From: Pseudomonas capeferrum
GTDB taxonomy: Bacteria > Pseudomonadota > Gammaproteobacteria > Pseudomonadales > Pseudomonadaceae
Reading direction: 5' to 3'
NCBI RefSeq assembly: GCF_013523055.1
Contig: NZ_JAAMQM010000015.1
Coordinates: 118,465 to 182,464, forward strand
Length of the DNA stretch: 64,000 nucleotides
Shown: positions 41,016 through 49,127 of the stretch, one piece after another
How positions within the stretch are numbered: position 1 is the stretch's first letter
Layout of the letters: the number at the start of each line of letters is the position of its first letter
Position numbers and translations under genes: made by a program
Notes under the pieces: generated by a model
What the model saw: the letters and a program-made list of their open reading frames with translations, nothing else
Databases searched by the model: none
What the model was told of the DNA's origin: nothing

Positions 41016-41294
41016 ATGCCCAACTGTCTCTGCATTTTCTGCGCTGGAGTTGTGGCGGTTTGTTCCGGTACGAGCAGTCGCGGTATTTGCAGCTGCGGGT
41101 TTTGCTGCAGTCGCATCCAAGTCTCCTTTGGGTGGACCGAACAGGACATGCTTGATGATCAGGACCGCATCGCTGAGGTCGTGGAGAGCGAGCTAGAAAA
41201 GGAAATTTGGATGGCTGAAGCTCATTGGCTCTCGATAGCTGATTTCCTAGGCTTCCTAGCCAATCGTCGTAGTGCCGCAGTAGCCTTCGGTTAG
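41016..41294 (+). CDS. Cysteine-rich small protein
   Basis: A 92-residue protein. The first 40 residues have eight Cys residues (CLCIFCAG, CSGT, CSCGFCC), a probable metal-binding cluster; the rest is acidic, then hydrophobic. GGGAA precedes ATG 41016. It partly overlaps other frames, so coding status is moderate. Confidence 0.45.
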   Translation: MPNCLCIFCAGVVAVCSGTSSRGICSCGFCCSRIQVSFGWTEQDMLDDQDRIAEVVESELEKEIWMAEAHWLSIADFLGFLANRRSAAVAFG

Positions 41295-41400
41295 AGCTGT
41301 AATTCAAGCTGCACCCCAAGCCCTGGCCATCAAAAGTCGGGGCCGAGGACTTAGATAGGGACGCTTTTCGCTCCCCCAGGGTTGAGCAGGACAAAGTGAC

Positions 41401-41844
41401 ATGGATGAGATTGATTGGGGATCACGTATCCCAGCGTACGCGGGCTTAGCCCTTTCAATACTGGCCCTTTGGCGGGGTCGTACCTCTGTAAAGGTATCCC
41501 TCGGATTTCGAGACAAGGATGAAGAAATTTGGGTGACCAATATGAGCCCCCATGAGGTAGAAATCGTGTCTTTGGGGGCAGTGAACTCAGACGGTAGCCT
41601 TTCTGATTGGTTTGACGGGCCCGACCCATGGCCAGGTCTTCCCAAGCGCGTCCCTGCTCGTTCCGAAATAGTGATCCAGTTGCATCAGGCGCTCACACCG
41701 TCGAACTTGTACCAGCGACACAGCGCTGGTGTAGGAGGCTGTTTTGTACGGATTGCCGGTGGCCGTTCGTTCAGCAATCCGTCGCTCGTGAGGCGACTAT
41801 GTTGGCGGACAAAAAGCTGGTTCAGCCGCAGGTCGCTCGACTAG
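41401..41844 (+). CDS. Hypothetical protein with N-terminal membrane helix
   Basis: A 147-residue protein with a short hydrophobic helix near the N-terminus (AYAGLALSILALW), then a beta-rich region (IWVTNMSPHEVEIVSLGAV) and a basic tail. AGGAC precedes the ATG. Not recognised. Confidence 0.5.
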   Translation: MDEIDWGSRIPAYAGLALSILALWRGRTSVKVSLGFRDKDEEIWVTNMSPHEVEIVSLGAVNSDGSLSDWFDGPDPWPGLPKRVPARSEIVIQLHQALTPSNLYQRHSAGVGGCFVRIAGGRSFSNPSLVRRLCWRTKSWFSRRSLD

Positions 41845-41972
41845 AACCTTCGACCAGGAAAGCCCTCATCCCCCGGGGGAGGTCAAGCAGCTACCCACTG
41901 GGTTACAACGCCGGATCTTTCCGCCCGCTGAACACTCAACTGGAAATCAAGGTTCAGTGAGGCGAGATTGTC

Positions 41973-42925
41973 ATGGCCGGCAAGAAAGCTCCAATGCCTG
42001 AGCGGATGAACCCGCAGCTGGTGCGCATGGTGACTAAGCCGCCGGCCGGGGCCTGGCACTTCGAGCTGAAGCTAGACGGCTATAGATTCCTCGCTCGGAT
42101 TGATGGACCGATCGTCCAGCTGTTCACCAAGAACGGCCACGACTGGACAAAGAAGCTTCGACGTATTGCCAAAAGCCTTTCGCGGCTTCCAGTCCACTCG
42201 GCCTGGTTGGATGGCGAGGTGGTGTTCCAGCAAAAGGACGGCATGCCGGCATTCCACATGTTGAAGCCTGCATTCGATTCCGGACAAACCGACGATCTCC
42301 ATTACGCAATTTTTGATATGCCTTACCTCAACGGAGCGGACTTGCGTGGTGAGCCGCTTTAGCTCCGGCGGCAGGCTCTTGAGGCATTGCTGGATTACTG
42401 CCCCCTAGAACAAATCCGTTTCAGTCCATCGCTCGATGCTTATCCACTGCAGCTTCTTGCCAACTGTGCTCGCATGCAACTGAGGGCATCGTTGGAAAGC
42501 GCGATGGCAGCCTTTACACGGGCGAGCGGGACGGTACCTGGATCAAACTTAAGTGCTGGAACAGGGCAGAATTTGTGATTGTCGGTCTGACCAGGTCGAC
42601 TGCCGGTATCAGCTCTTTACTGCTGGGTGTTCATGATGACGACGGGCGGTTGGTGTATGCCGGCCGTGTGAGTTCTGGCATCGACAGAATCAGCGCGCAA
42701 ATCCTTAGCGCATCCCTTGTGCATCTGGCGCGAGAGAGTTCTGCATCGTGCAATCCGCCACAACTGGGCAAAAATGTAGTTTGGCTGGAGCCGCTGCAGG
42801 TCTGCGAAGTGCAATTTGCCGAGCTCACCCCCGCCGGGAAGGTACGGCACCCGGTGTTCATCGGTCTTCGTGATGACAAGCCTGCCGCAGGAATCAGCCT
42901 GGAGACAGACACAGATCTTCTTTGA
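41973..42925 (+). pseudogene. Decayed ATP-dependent DNA ligase (LigD ligase-domain-like)
   Basis: The first part (129 codons) carries the ligase adenylation motif in FELKLDGYRFLARI, then SAWLDGEVV. It ends at an in-frame TAG at 42360. The same frame continues LRRQALEALLDYCPLEQIRF, and after a one-base shift near 42480 the frame beginning at 42482 reads EGIVGKRDGSLYTGERDGTW, then IKLKCWNRAEFVIVGL, which are the later ligase motifs. The frame then runs to the stop at 42925. Stop plus frameshift show inactivation. About 316 residues in total would fit a LigD central ligase domain, normally part of the Ku-dependent NHEJ machinery. Ku is not seen here. Confidence 0.8.
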
Positions 42926-42943
42926 GCAGGCTGGGAGGTCGAC

Positions 42944-43219
42944 GTGTATGAGGTCCATATCGACGCTGAGGGATGCGTGATCCAGTGTGAGATTACTGAG
43001 ATCATCGAAGCGGTATCGAATCCAAGTATCTGGTCAAGTGACTGGGATGCCACGGGGTACCGGGAAATGGAGTTCCGCGTGGTTTCTGGTATTGCCTATG
43101 ACGAGAGTGGCGCCGCAACAGAATTGGGCCGAAATGGCTGCGCAGAGCTTGCTGAAAGGTACGGCGAGTTTATCGAACAGGCTCTCTGGTCACAGCTCCT
43201 CCAAGATGGTGCCCTTTAG
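42944..43219 (+). CDS. Small hypothetical protein
   Basis: A 91-residue acidic protein that starts with GTG 42944 after GGGAGG. It reads MYEVHIDAEGCVIQCEITEI, then a mixed region. Not recognised. Confidence 0.6.
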   Translation: MYEVHIDAEGCVIQCEITEIIEAVSNPSIWSSDWDATGYREMEFRVVSGIAYDESGAATELGRNGCAELAERYGEFIEQALWSQLLQDGAL

Positions 43220-43381
43220 CTTGACCTGGTACAGGTTGGGAGCTCCGCAAATCGTCTACAGCCAGCTAGCCAGCGGTGCAGCCATGCATGGATGGTTGGT
43301 GGGGTATGGCATGGGGTGGTCGGGGCATCGTGCCTTCCCAGGCAATCGATCTAGTTTGATGTATTTCTCTCTTGTGCTGTA

Positions 43382-43403
43382 TTATGCATACGCGTTATGA
43401 ATC
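43382..43403 (+). promoter_or_regulatory. Family B motif, copy 6 (extended)
   Basis: TTATGCATACGCGTTATGAATC matches the copy at 33495 in 21 of 22 bases. It lies 81 bp before the operon of three membrane proteins starting at 43485. Confidence 0.7.
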
Positions 43404-43484
43404 GCAATCAGGCTTGAGGTGGGCGGTCGGATGACCGGATGAACCGATGGCCAGATCAGTACATTTATTGAAGGTAAGATTGAT

Positions 43485-43808
43485 ATGGGGATCTTAATTA
43501 GCCTGCTGATGGTTTTCATCTTTGGGCCTGCAATTGCAATTATTTTGTTCTTCGTAGCGTTGCGCGACCTCGCCGACTACTACGGGGGCTGGCTTTTCCC
43601 CGCAATGTTTGGGCTGATAGCTGGAATCCAACTGCAGCTCATTCCGCCCTCTAATCCTGACCTTCCATTTGAAAGTTTGGTAGAGGTTATTGCTGGTTCG
43701 CATCTGGTAGGAGTGCCGACTCCTCTTGTACTTATCTCTGTAGGTGTCATTTCCATTCTTGCAAAGCCGGTATTCACTCTGGTGAGTATAAAAAAAGGGC
43801 ATAGTTGA
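43485..43808 (+). CDS. Membrane protein
   Basis: A 107-residue protein with three hydrophobic helices (about residues 2-26, 36-55 and 75-97). GAAGGTAAG precedes the ATG. It is the first of three membrane-protein genes after the family B motif. Not recognised. Confidence 0.6.
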   Translation: MGILISLLMVFIFGPAIAIILFFVALRDLADYYGGWLFPAMFGLIAGIQLQLIPPSNPDLPFESLVEVIAGSHLVGVPTPLVLISVGVISILAKPVFTLVSIKKGHS

Positions 43809-43854
43809 TAGGCGATAGCCTAGCTGCAGGGCAGGTAATTCACTTAGGAAAAGT

Positions 43855-44367
43855 ATGATGAATGAACAACTCAAGGTTGACGATAATCAGAGCCCTAGCG
43901 TTCTTGCAGCTATGGGAACATCTGTAATTTACGTTCTGATTGGGCTGGGAGTATTAGCGGGTATCGCCGCGATTATCGCCTTAATGATTGCTTTACCGCC
44001 AGTTTGGTATGCTTGGGCGCGAATTATCACACATAATTACACAGATGTTACTCCGGCGCTTTGGATCAACTGCATTTCGTTGATCGCCGCGGCCTGGTCT
44101 TTCGGTGTGAGCTTTAAGCTAGGGAATGATGCATTTCGAGCAGCAGCATGGTTTGCGGGCTTGATGGTTGCTATCCTGATTTTTCTGACTATACCGGCTG
44201 CATTTGCATTGATTGCCGCGTCCGAAGATCTAAAATTTCCACTGGATAGCAGCGTGTCAATGCTAGATAAGATGGCCGTTGGGATCGCATTTTTTACCTT
44301 TTTAATTTTAGGTCTCGGGGTAGTGGTTTTATGCCTCACGGCAATCTGCACCGGCTCACAAGAGTAA
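43855..44367 (+). CDS. Membrane protein
   Basis: A 170-residue protein with four hydrophobic helices (about residues 20-45, 65-85, 90-115 and 142-165). AT-rich coding compared with the neighbours. Second gene of the three-gene unit. Not recognised. Confidence 0.65.
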   Translation: MMNEQLKVDDNQSPSVLAAMGTSVIYVLIGLGVLAGIAAIIALMIALPPVWYAWARIITHNYTDVTPALWINCISLIAAAWSFGVSFKLGNDAFRAAAWFAGLMVAILIFLTIPAAFALIAASEDLKFPLDSSVSMLDKMAVGIAFFTFLILGLGVVVLCLTAICTGSQE

Positions 44368-44373
44368 AGCATC

Positions 44374-44742
44374 ATGAGCGAAAGAAAAGTAAGCTTCTTA
44401 GCTTTTTTTCTGGCAACGATTTCCTATGTTGCTGGTATGCATATTGCCATGTCTTTGCTGGGCGATGACAATATTCTGATGGGTACAACAGGTAATCTCA
44501 TTGCTGCTGTTGTTACTTTATATTTGGAAAGAATTCAAGCTCGCTGGATTGCATCGGTAGTCTATATGCTTCCCGCAATCTTGCTGCCGTTGTTTGTTTC
44601 GTCCGCTCTAAAAGGCATGTACGAAGACAAAGTATTCGTGCTTTTGTGCGCTATTATAATTAGTGGGTTCATGCTTCCAGTCGCGAGGCTGATAATCCCA
44701 ATTTTTGCCACGCTGGCGCAACGAAAGATCATCGCAAAATAG
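44374..44742 (+). CDS. Membrane protein
   Basis: A 122-residue protein with four hydrophobic helices. It starts 7 bases after the preceding stop. Third gene of the unit. A bidirectional terminator follows. Not recognised. Confidence 0.65.
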   Translation: MSERKVSFLAFFLATISYVAGMHIAMSLLGDDNILMGTTGNLIAAVVTLYLERIQARWIASVVYMLPAILLPLFVSSALKGMYEDKVFVLLCAIIISGFMLPVARLIIPIFATLAQRKIIAK

Positions 44743-44765
44743 CTGCACCTTCGGCCCCGGGTCTA

Positions 44766-44804
44766 CGCTCACACTTGTGTCAACTAGATTCACAATTGTG
44801 AGCG
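44766..44804. terminator. Hairpin between convergent genes
   Basis: CGCTCACACTTGTG (44766-44779) and CACAATTGTGAGCG (44791-44804) form a 14-bp stem with one mismatch. They separate the convergent units ending at 44742 and 44808. Confidence 0.6.
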
Positions 44805-44807
44805 GGG

Positions 44808-45368
44808 TCAGCCTTCCCAGTGTGGGCCGTACTCCGCATCAAACCGCGCCTTTATGGCTGGCCACTCTGGTGAGGCCATCGCTTCACGCATTGACCGTTC
44901 GAACTCAGATTCTGGAATCAGATGCTGCCATCGCTGCTGCTCACCGGGATGCTGGGCGGTGCTGATGTTCGGGGTCAATTCGACCCCAGCGGCGGCGAAG
45001 CGCTTGCGTGCTTTGGCCCAGAATCCAATGGACGAGCCCTTTTCGTGCATAGGGGACAGCGGTACTTGGTACTGCTGCCAGAGCTTCCACAGGGTTGCCT
45101 GACCCAGACCACGGCGTTGCTGGTCGTAGGCAACTTCAAATTCGCTGATGTATACACGGTCATTCAGCGGGCTGACGCAGTAGCGAATCCAGCCGACTTT
45201 TTGCCCGTGCTGCACGATGGCTGCAACTATGTTCAATCCTGGGAAGACGAAATGTCCGCGAGTTGATTCGCTGCGCAGAGTGCTTAGCTGCAGTCCGATC
45301 GCCTGCGCATCGAGGCGGGTTATGTTGCGGCGCTGGAGGAAGAGACGACAGTAGTTGATCAGGTGCAT
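44808..45368 (-). CDS. GNAT-like acetyltransferase, paralog 2
   Basis: A 186-residue protein. QQRRGLGQATLWKLW contains the Q/R-x-x-G-x-G acetyl-CoA-binding motif A of GNAT enzymes; VGWIRYCVSPLNDRVYISEF precedes it and could form the core beta strands. GGAG precedes the ATG at 45368. It is the last gene of a minus-strand operon and is clearly related to the preceding gene (same order of CYGVSP/CVSP, DRVYI/L and RRGLGQA). The acceptor is unknown. Confidence 0.55.
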   Translation of the reverse strand: MHLINYCRLFLQRRNITRLDAQAIGLQLSTLRSESTRGHFVFPGLNIVAAIVQHGQKVGWIRYCVSPLNDRVYISEFEVAYDQQRRGLGQATLWKLWQQYQVPLSPMHEKGSSIGFWAKARKRFAAAGVELTPNISTAQHPGEQQRWQHLIPESEFERSMREAMASPEWPAIKARFDAEYGPHWEG

Positions 45369-45471
45369 GGCCAGCTCCAGGTTGGCAATCTGAAAGGGTC
45401 GGGACTTGGACAGCAGCAGCCGGTGGAAACGGTGACATGCAAGGCGGAATTCCCTTAGGTCCGGGGACCGA

Positions 45472-46053
45472 TCATCGCACACCAGGTCCGGCCGGGCGGC
45501 CAGCTGCATGCTCTGCTTCCACCCATTCCCAATATCGGCGAATGGACCGATCCATAGCCGATTCCGGTACCAGGTTCTGCCAACGCAATTGCTCGGCGTC
45601 CTGTTCTTCATTCCGCAGATCTTGTGTAATGGTGGCGCCAGCCGCGGAAAATCGCCGGCGCACTGTGGCCCAAAATAGTCCTGATCCCAATGCCTGAGAT
45701 AAAGGAGTGAGCGGCAGCCGGTGCGTGCACCACAGCTGCCACAGGGCGGCTTGGCCCAGACCACGGCGTTTCGATGCCTTGGTGATCACCAGGTCATCAA
45801 GGTAGACGCGATCAAGCAGCGGGCTGACGCCATAGCAGATCTCGCCAACCGGCCGCGAGTGGAGCTCGATGGTGGCAGTAATAGACGGCGCAGGGTCGAG
45901 GAAGGTGCCTGGGTATACGACGCTGCGTTCGGTCATCAGCTCCACGCCGACCGCCTGATCATCGAGCAGGGCGGCCTGGCGACGATGGAAGAAGTCGCGC
46001 ATCGGGTCGAAGGTCTGATCGAGATTATCGACGGCGGCCACAGATAGGCTCAC
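45472..46053 (-). CDS. GNAT-like acetyltransferase, paralog 1
   Basis: A protein of up to 193 residues (GTG 46053 start, overlapping the previous gene; ATG 46002 possible). SKRRGLGQAALWQLW gives the GNAT motif A, and PVGEICYGVSPLLDRVYLDD the preceding strands. The C-terminal 60 residues (RWQNLVPESAMDRSIRRYW) match those of the downstream paralog, so this is a tandem duplication. The substrate is unknown. Confidence 0.55.
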   Translation of the reverse strand: MSLSVAAVDNLDQTFDPMRDFFHRRQAALLDDQAVGVELMTERSVVYPGTFLDPAPSITATIELHSRPVGEICYGVSPLLDRVYLDDLVITKASKRRGLGQAALWQLWCTHRLPLTPLSQALGSGLFWATVRRRFSAAGATITQDLRNEEQDAEQLRWQNLVPESAMDRSIRRYWEWVEAEHAAGRPAGPGVR

Positions 46054-46291
46054 GGTAGGCAGTTGAGTCGGCTGCAGCTATGCAGTAGATGTCGCAGAAG
46101 TCCCGCAGGTTATCCAGGTAGAGACGTCCGGCCTGCTGGTTGATGATGTTGGCAAACCATTCGACTGCCACTGGGCTGCTGAGCAGACGCTGAGCTTCGG
46201 ACACGGGAATACCCGGGTTGTGGGTATACGCCAGAGCGTACACTTCAAGCCCTCTTGTGATGTTCGTGATGGATCGCGAGACACCGGTCAA
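46025..46291 (-). CDS. Small protein in the HEPN operon
   Basis: An 88-residue protein that starts with TTG 46291 inside the 3' end of the HEPN gene and overlaps the GNAT gene, so translation is coupled on both sides. The sequence is helical and acidic (SEAQRLLSSPVAVEWFANII). It could be an antitoxin or accessory factor, but no motif proves it. Confidence 0.45.
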   Translation of the reverse strand: MTGVSRSITNITRGLEVYALAYTHNPGIPVSEAQRLLSSPVAVEWFANIINQQAGRLYLDNLRDFCDIYCIAAADSTAYREPICGRRR

Positions 46292-46946
46292 TGACTTCCA
46301 TTACGCCGAGATGTGGCGTATGGCGACTTTTGAAACCGGGCGGGCAAATGGTCCTATCGTGGTACGGAAAGCCTCCAAAAATTCCGCACGGTGATGCGTT
46401 CAGTTCGAGGGAGAGCAGCACCAGGGTCATGAAGGCGTTGGGTACCTGTTCAGTTTCAAACTTTTCCCACTCTTTCGCCTTGGCCAACCTGACAGTACCT
46501 TTGTCATTTTCCCATTTTGACTTGTAATGCACCAATCTATTACGTGCTTTCACAAGATTTTCGAGCCCTTTGATTGCTGGGCCCTTTATTTCAAGCGGCT
46601 GACCGACAAGCCGCTCGGGCATTTTCACCCACTTGCGTACCAGGCCCCAGCTGTCTATTTCACCCTTGTCCTCCTGACGAAGCAGGGTAGGAGGCAAAAA
46701 TTCGAAGGCCGCCGCCTCTATGGCCATCGCGGCAAATACGATGGTTTTGATGCCAAAAGCTTTGCTTCTCTCGCTGTTGCTCGATGCTTTTGATGCGGCA
46801 AGGGACGCTTTTTCATCGAGAAAACCAGCGAATGCGTCTTCGGCAATGTTGGAGTAGGTCTGAACCATCGAGTCTGCGATCGCTGGATAGATCTCGCGGA
46901 ATGATACTGAATTCTGCGGTGGCTCCTGCTCTTCAATTCGTTTCAT
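46245..46946 (-). CDS. HEPN-domain-like protein
   Basis: A 233-residue helical protein. The motif RNRLVHY near residue 138 matches the R-X4-H signature of HEPN ribonucleases, which cut RNA in many abortive-infection and toxin systems. A preceding helix (IVFAAMAIEAAAFEFL) fits the HEPN fold. It is the first gene of a four-gene minus-strand operon ending in the two GNAT-like genes. It may be a defence or toxin component; nuclease activity is not shown. Confidence 0.55.
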   Translation of the reverse strand: MKRIEEQEPPQNSVSFREIYPAIADSMVQTYSNIAEDAFAGFLDEKASLAASKASSNSERSKAFGIKTIVFAAMAIEAAAFEFLPPTLLRQEDKGEIDSWGLVRKWVKMPERLVGQPLEIKGPAIKGLENLVKARNRLVHYKSKWENDKGTVRLAKAKEWEKFETEQVPNAFMTLVLLSLELNASPCGIFGGFPYHDRTICPPGFKSRHTPHLGVMEVIDRCLAIHHEHHKRA

Positions 46947-47200
46947 TGCACTTCCATATCAACGTCATTGTGGGTCGCAAAGGAGGATTCTCGAAGACCG
47001 CCATTCGCATCAATAGTGAGGGTCATACGGACTGCCCCCGGTGGTTCAGGAAAATGACTTTATCACCAAAATCTGAAGAGCAAAGCTTGTGTACGGAGAT
47101 CAGAGGTCGTTGACCCTTTGTCACCCACCTGTTCGGTGAGCTCTCCGGTCGAGGGACACGGAGCTACAGCGAAAAAGCAGCTGATGGCGATGAAAAAAGG

Positions 47201-47250
47201 TTAACGTAGGGTACAACCTATCATTGCAAATTGTTGCCCTATAGTTTAAC
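47201..47250 (+). promoter_or_regulatory. Paired regulatory motif, family A copy 5
   Basis: TTAACGTAGGGTACAA (47201-47216) and TTGCCCTATAGTTTAA (47234-47249) are inverted copies 33 bp apart. They end 41 bp before ATG 47291. Confidence 0.7.
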
Positions 47251-47290
47251 TTCTGTGGCACTCAATCACCCTTTCAGGGAATGGACGACG

Positions 47291-48034
47291 ATGGATGTTG
47301 CAAAATCCCGAGCTGCTTACATTGAGCAGCGCCAGCAGACCCAGGACGAGCGCAAAGCCCGTGCGGCCGAGAAGCTCAAGAACCATCAATACACCTGTCT
47401 GGTGAAGCAGGACGACGCAGAGATCTGGCGTTGCAAGGCTGAGGGCACCACGGCTTATGCATTCGACATCATGATGACCCGCTTCGGTATCGCGGTAGTC
47501 GGCGACATCGGCCATCTGACGTTCAGTGTTGGCCTGGGCTATGGAATGAATTTCCTGGCCGGCGATGACGTCACCTATTACTTGCACACCAAGCTACATG
47601 AGTCCCACAAGAAGCAGGTGTTCAGCACGGACCTGTTCCGTCAGGTGTTGGTATCGAGCATCTGCCGGGAGCTGCACAACGATTGCTCAGAGGAAATCTG
47701 GGAAACTCTTCCAGCGTGGGCGCAGGACTCTGACCTGGTTAGAGGTGGGCATTGGGCTGAATTCCGCGCTCTGACCCTGACCCATCGTCGTGACCTATCG
47801 AACGGTGATGACCGATGGATGCACTGGGACAACCTCTTTGATGCTGCGGAGAACATCGGTTTCACCGAGGAAGCTCACATCTACATGAGAGACAATTGTC
47901 AAACGTTGTGCCTGGGTGAAGAGTGGTACGAGCACCGCATTACGGAGACATGTGACAGCCTCTACGCACAACTGTACATGATCAACCATGCAGCCAAAGC
48001 GATCATGGCCCAGGCTGATAAGGCTGCGGCTTGA
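47291..48034 (+). CDS. Hypothetical protein
   Basis: A 247-residue soluble protein starting MDVAKSRAAYIEQRQQTQDE with a charged helical N-terminus (possible coiled coil, residues 8-35). Its middle (DIMMTRFGIAVVGDIGHLTF) suggests a beta domain. GGACG precedes ATG 47291. An upstream in-frame ATG lies within the regulatory motif. Not recognised. Confidence 0.65.
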   Translation: MDVAKSRAAYIEQRQQTQDERKARAAEKLKNHQYTCLVKQDDAEIWRCKAEGTTAYAFDIMMTRFGIAVVGDIGHLTFSVGLGYGMNFLAGDDVTYYLHTKLHESHKKQVFSTDLFRQVLVSSICRELHNDCSEEIWETLPAWAQDSDLVRGGHWAEFRALTLTHRRDLSNGDDRWMHWDNLFDAAENIGFTEEAHIYMRDNCQTLCLGEEWYEHRITETCDSLYAQLYMINHAAKAIMAQADKAAA

Positions 48035-48045
48035 GGGTGTAGATC

Positions 48046-48231
48046 ATGACAACCGCAACCAAAGCACAGTTGGACCTGATCTATCGCCGTACGCATAACG
48101 ATTACAAGGGTGTGTCAGCAGATGGTGTCCGTATGATTCTGGTTTGTCGTGGCTCGACCTGTCTTGTTCCTCTGGATGACCTTACCCCAGAGGAAGTTGC
48201 GCAAAGACTACCGAAGCCAAAAGCCAGTTAA
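48046..48231 (+). CDS. Small hypothetical protein
   Basis: A 61-residue protein starting MTTATKAQLDLIYRRTHNDY. It starts 11 bases after the preceding stop. Not recognised. Confidence 0.6.
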   Translation: MTTATKAQLDLIYRRTHNDYKGVSADGVRMILVCRGSTCLVPLDDLTPEEVAQRLPKPKAS

Positions 48232-48308
48232 CGCACGAAGCATCCGGACCTCGCTTAGAGGTCCGCACACATCCACCAAGTAACCCTTCCTATCGAGCAA
48301 GCTAGAAG

Positions 48309-48749
48309 ATGGTCACCCACTACGGAACCGGCGAGGATCAAGTCGCCTGCGGTCGAAACAACCACAACCTGGTGTCGACGAGAAACCCCAATGGAGTCAC
48401 CTGCAAGACATGCCGATCAACCGAAGCGCATCGCGTAGCTGTTGCAGCGCCAGCGGTAAAGCCAGAATCACAAGCGGACATCGGCCGCCAACTCATCGCA
48501 AGCATCCGCACCGCTACTCAGCACCTCCACGCAGAGGTTCAACGAACCATGTCGAGAAAACAAGCGTGGGAATGGCGTCTGACGAGGCTGGGGCCTGGAA
48601 ACAGGCTGCCTCGTGGTTTCAAGCAGCAGTCGTTCACGAAGCAAATATGGATCATGAAGGACGATTGCCCCCAATACCCCATTGGGCTACCCGGCCATGG
48701 GCGCGCAACAATGTCTGAATTGGAGGAGGACAGTAAGCCGGATCAGTGA
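48309..48749 (+). CDS. Zinc-binding hypothetical protein
   Basis: A 146-residue protein. CGRNNHNL and CKTCRSTEAHR near the N-terminus could form a Cys3His or Cys4 metal site. The second half contains WRLTRLGPGNRLPRGFKQQ, similar to a segment in the protein at 31459. Function unknown. Confidence 0.55.
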   Translation: MVTHYGTGEDQVACGRNNHNLVSTRNPNGVTCKTCRSTEAHRVAVAAPAVKPESQADIGRQLIASIRTATQHLHAEVQRTMSRKQAWEWRLTRLGPGNRLPRGFKQQSFTKQIWIMKDDCPQYPIGLPGHGRATMSELEEDSKPDQ

Positions 48750-48786
48750 TTACACTGAGCCATCATCCACGCAAGGAGCAGCTCCG

Positions 48787-48996
48787 ATGGCAATTGAAGA
48801 TGTAACCGAGTTGAAGCAAGTGAATGGTCAGACTCAGGCGCAGCGCCTGCTGGATGAAGGGTGGCGGATTTTGGCAGTGTGCGTGATCCAGGATGGCAGC
48901 AGCCAGTATGCTGAGTATCACTTCGGGCGTGCCAAACCGGTTGAGTCGGCAGTAGGCCCCGGTGTGCAGGTCAGCAGGGTGCCGCTTAAGGGCTGA
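48787..48996 (+). CDS. Small hypothetical protein
   Basis: A 69-residue protein starting MAIEDVTELKQVNGQTQAQR. The pattern QRLLDEGWRILAVCVIQDGS with YAEYHFGR resembles a small one-domain protein common on Pseudomonas plasmids and phages; I cannot name it. AAGGAG precedes ATG 48787. Confidence 0.65.
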   Translation: MAIEDVTELKQVNGQTQAQRLLDEGWRILAVCVIQDGSSQYAEYHFGRAKPVESAVGPGVQVSRVPLKG

Positions 48997-49025
48997 CCAT
49001 CCGTTGTTCCAAGTCGACTACACTC

Positions 49026-49056
49026 AGCCCCGGGAAATCCGGGGCTGATCCATTTT
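49026..49056 (+). terminator. Rho-independent terminator
   Basis: AGCCCCGG-GAAAT-CCGGGGCT is followed by a short T-rich tract (ATTTT). It ends the unit at 48787. Confidence 0.7.
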
Positions 49057-49127
49057 AAGCGCAGCTCAGGCCGCCAGCGCAGAGGGATAAGCTGGACTGC
49101 GGCCGCGTGCTACGAGGGAGAGTTGAA

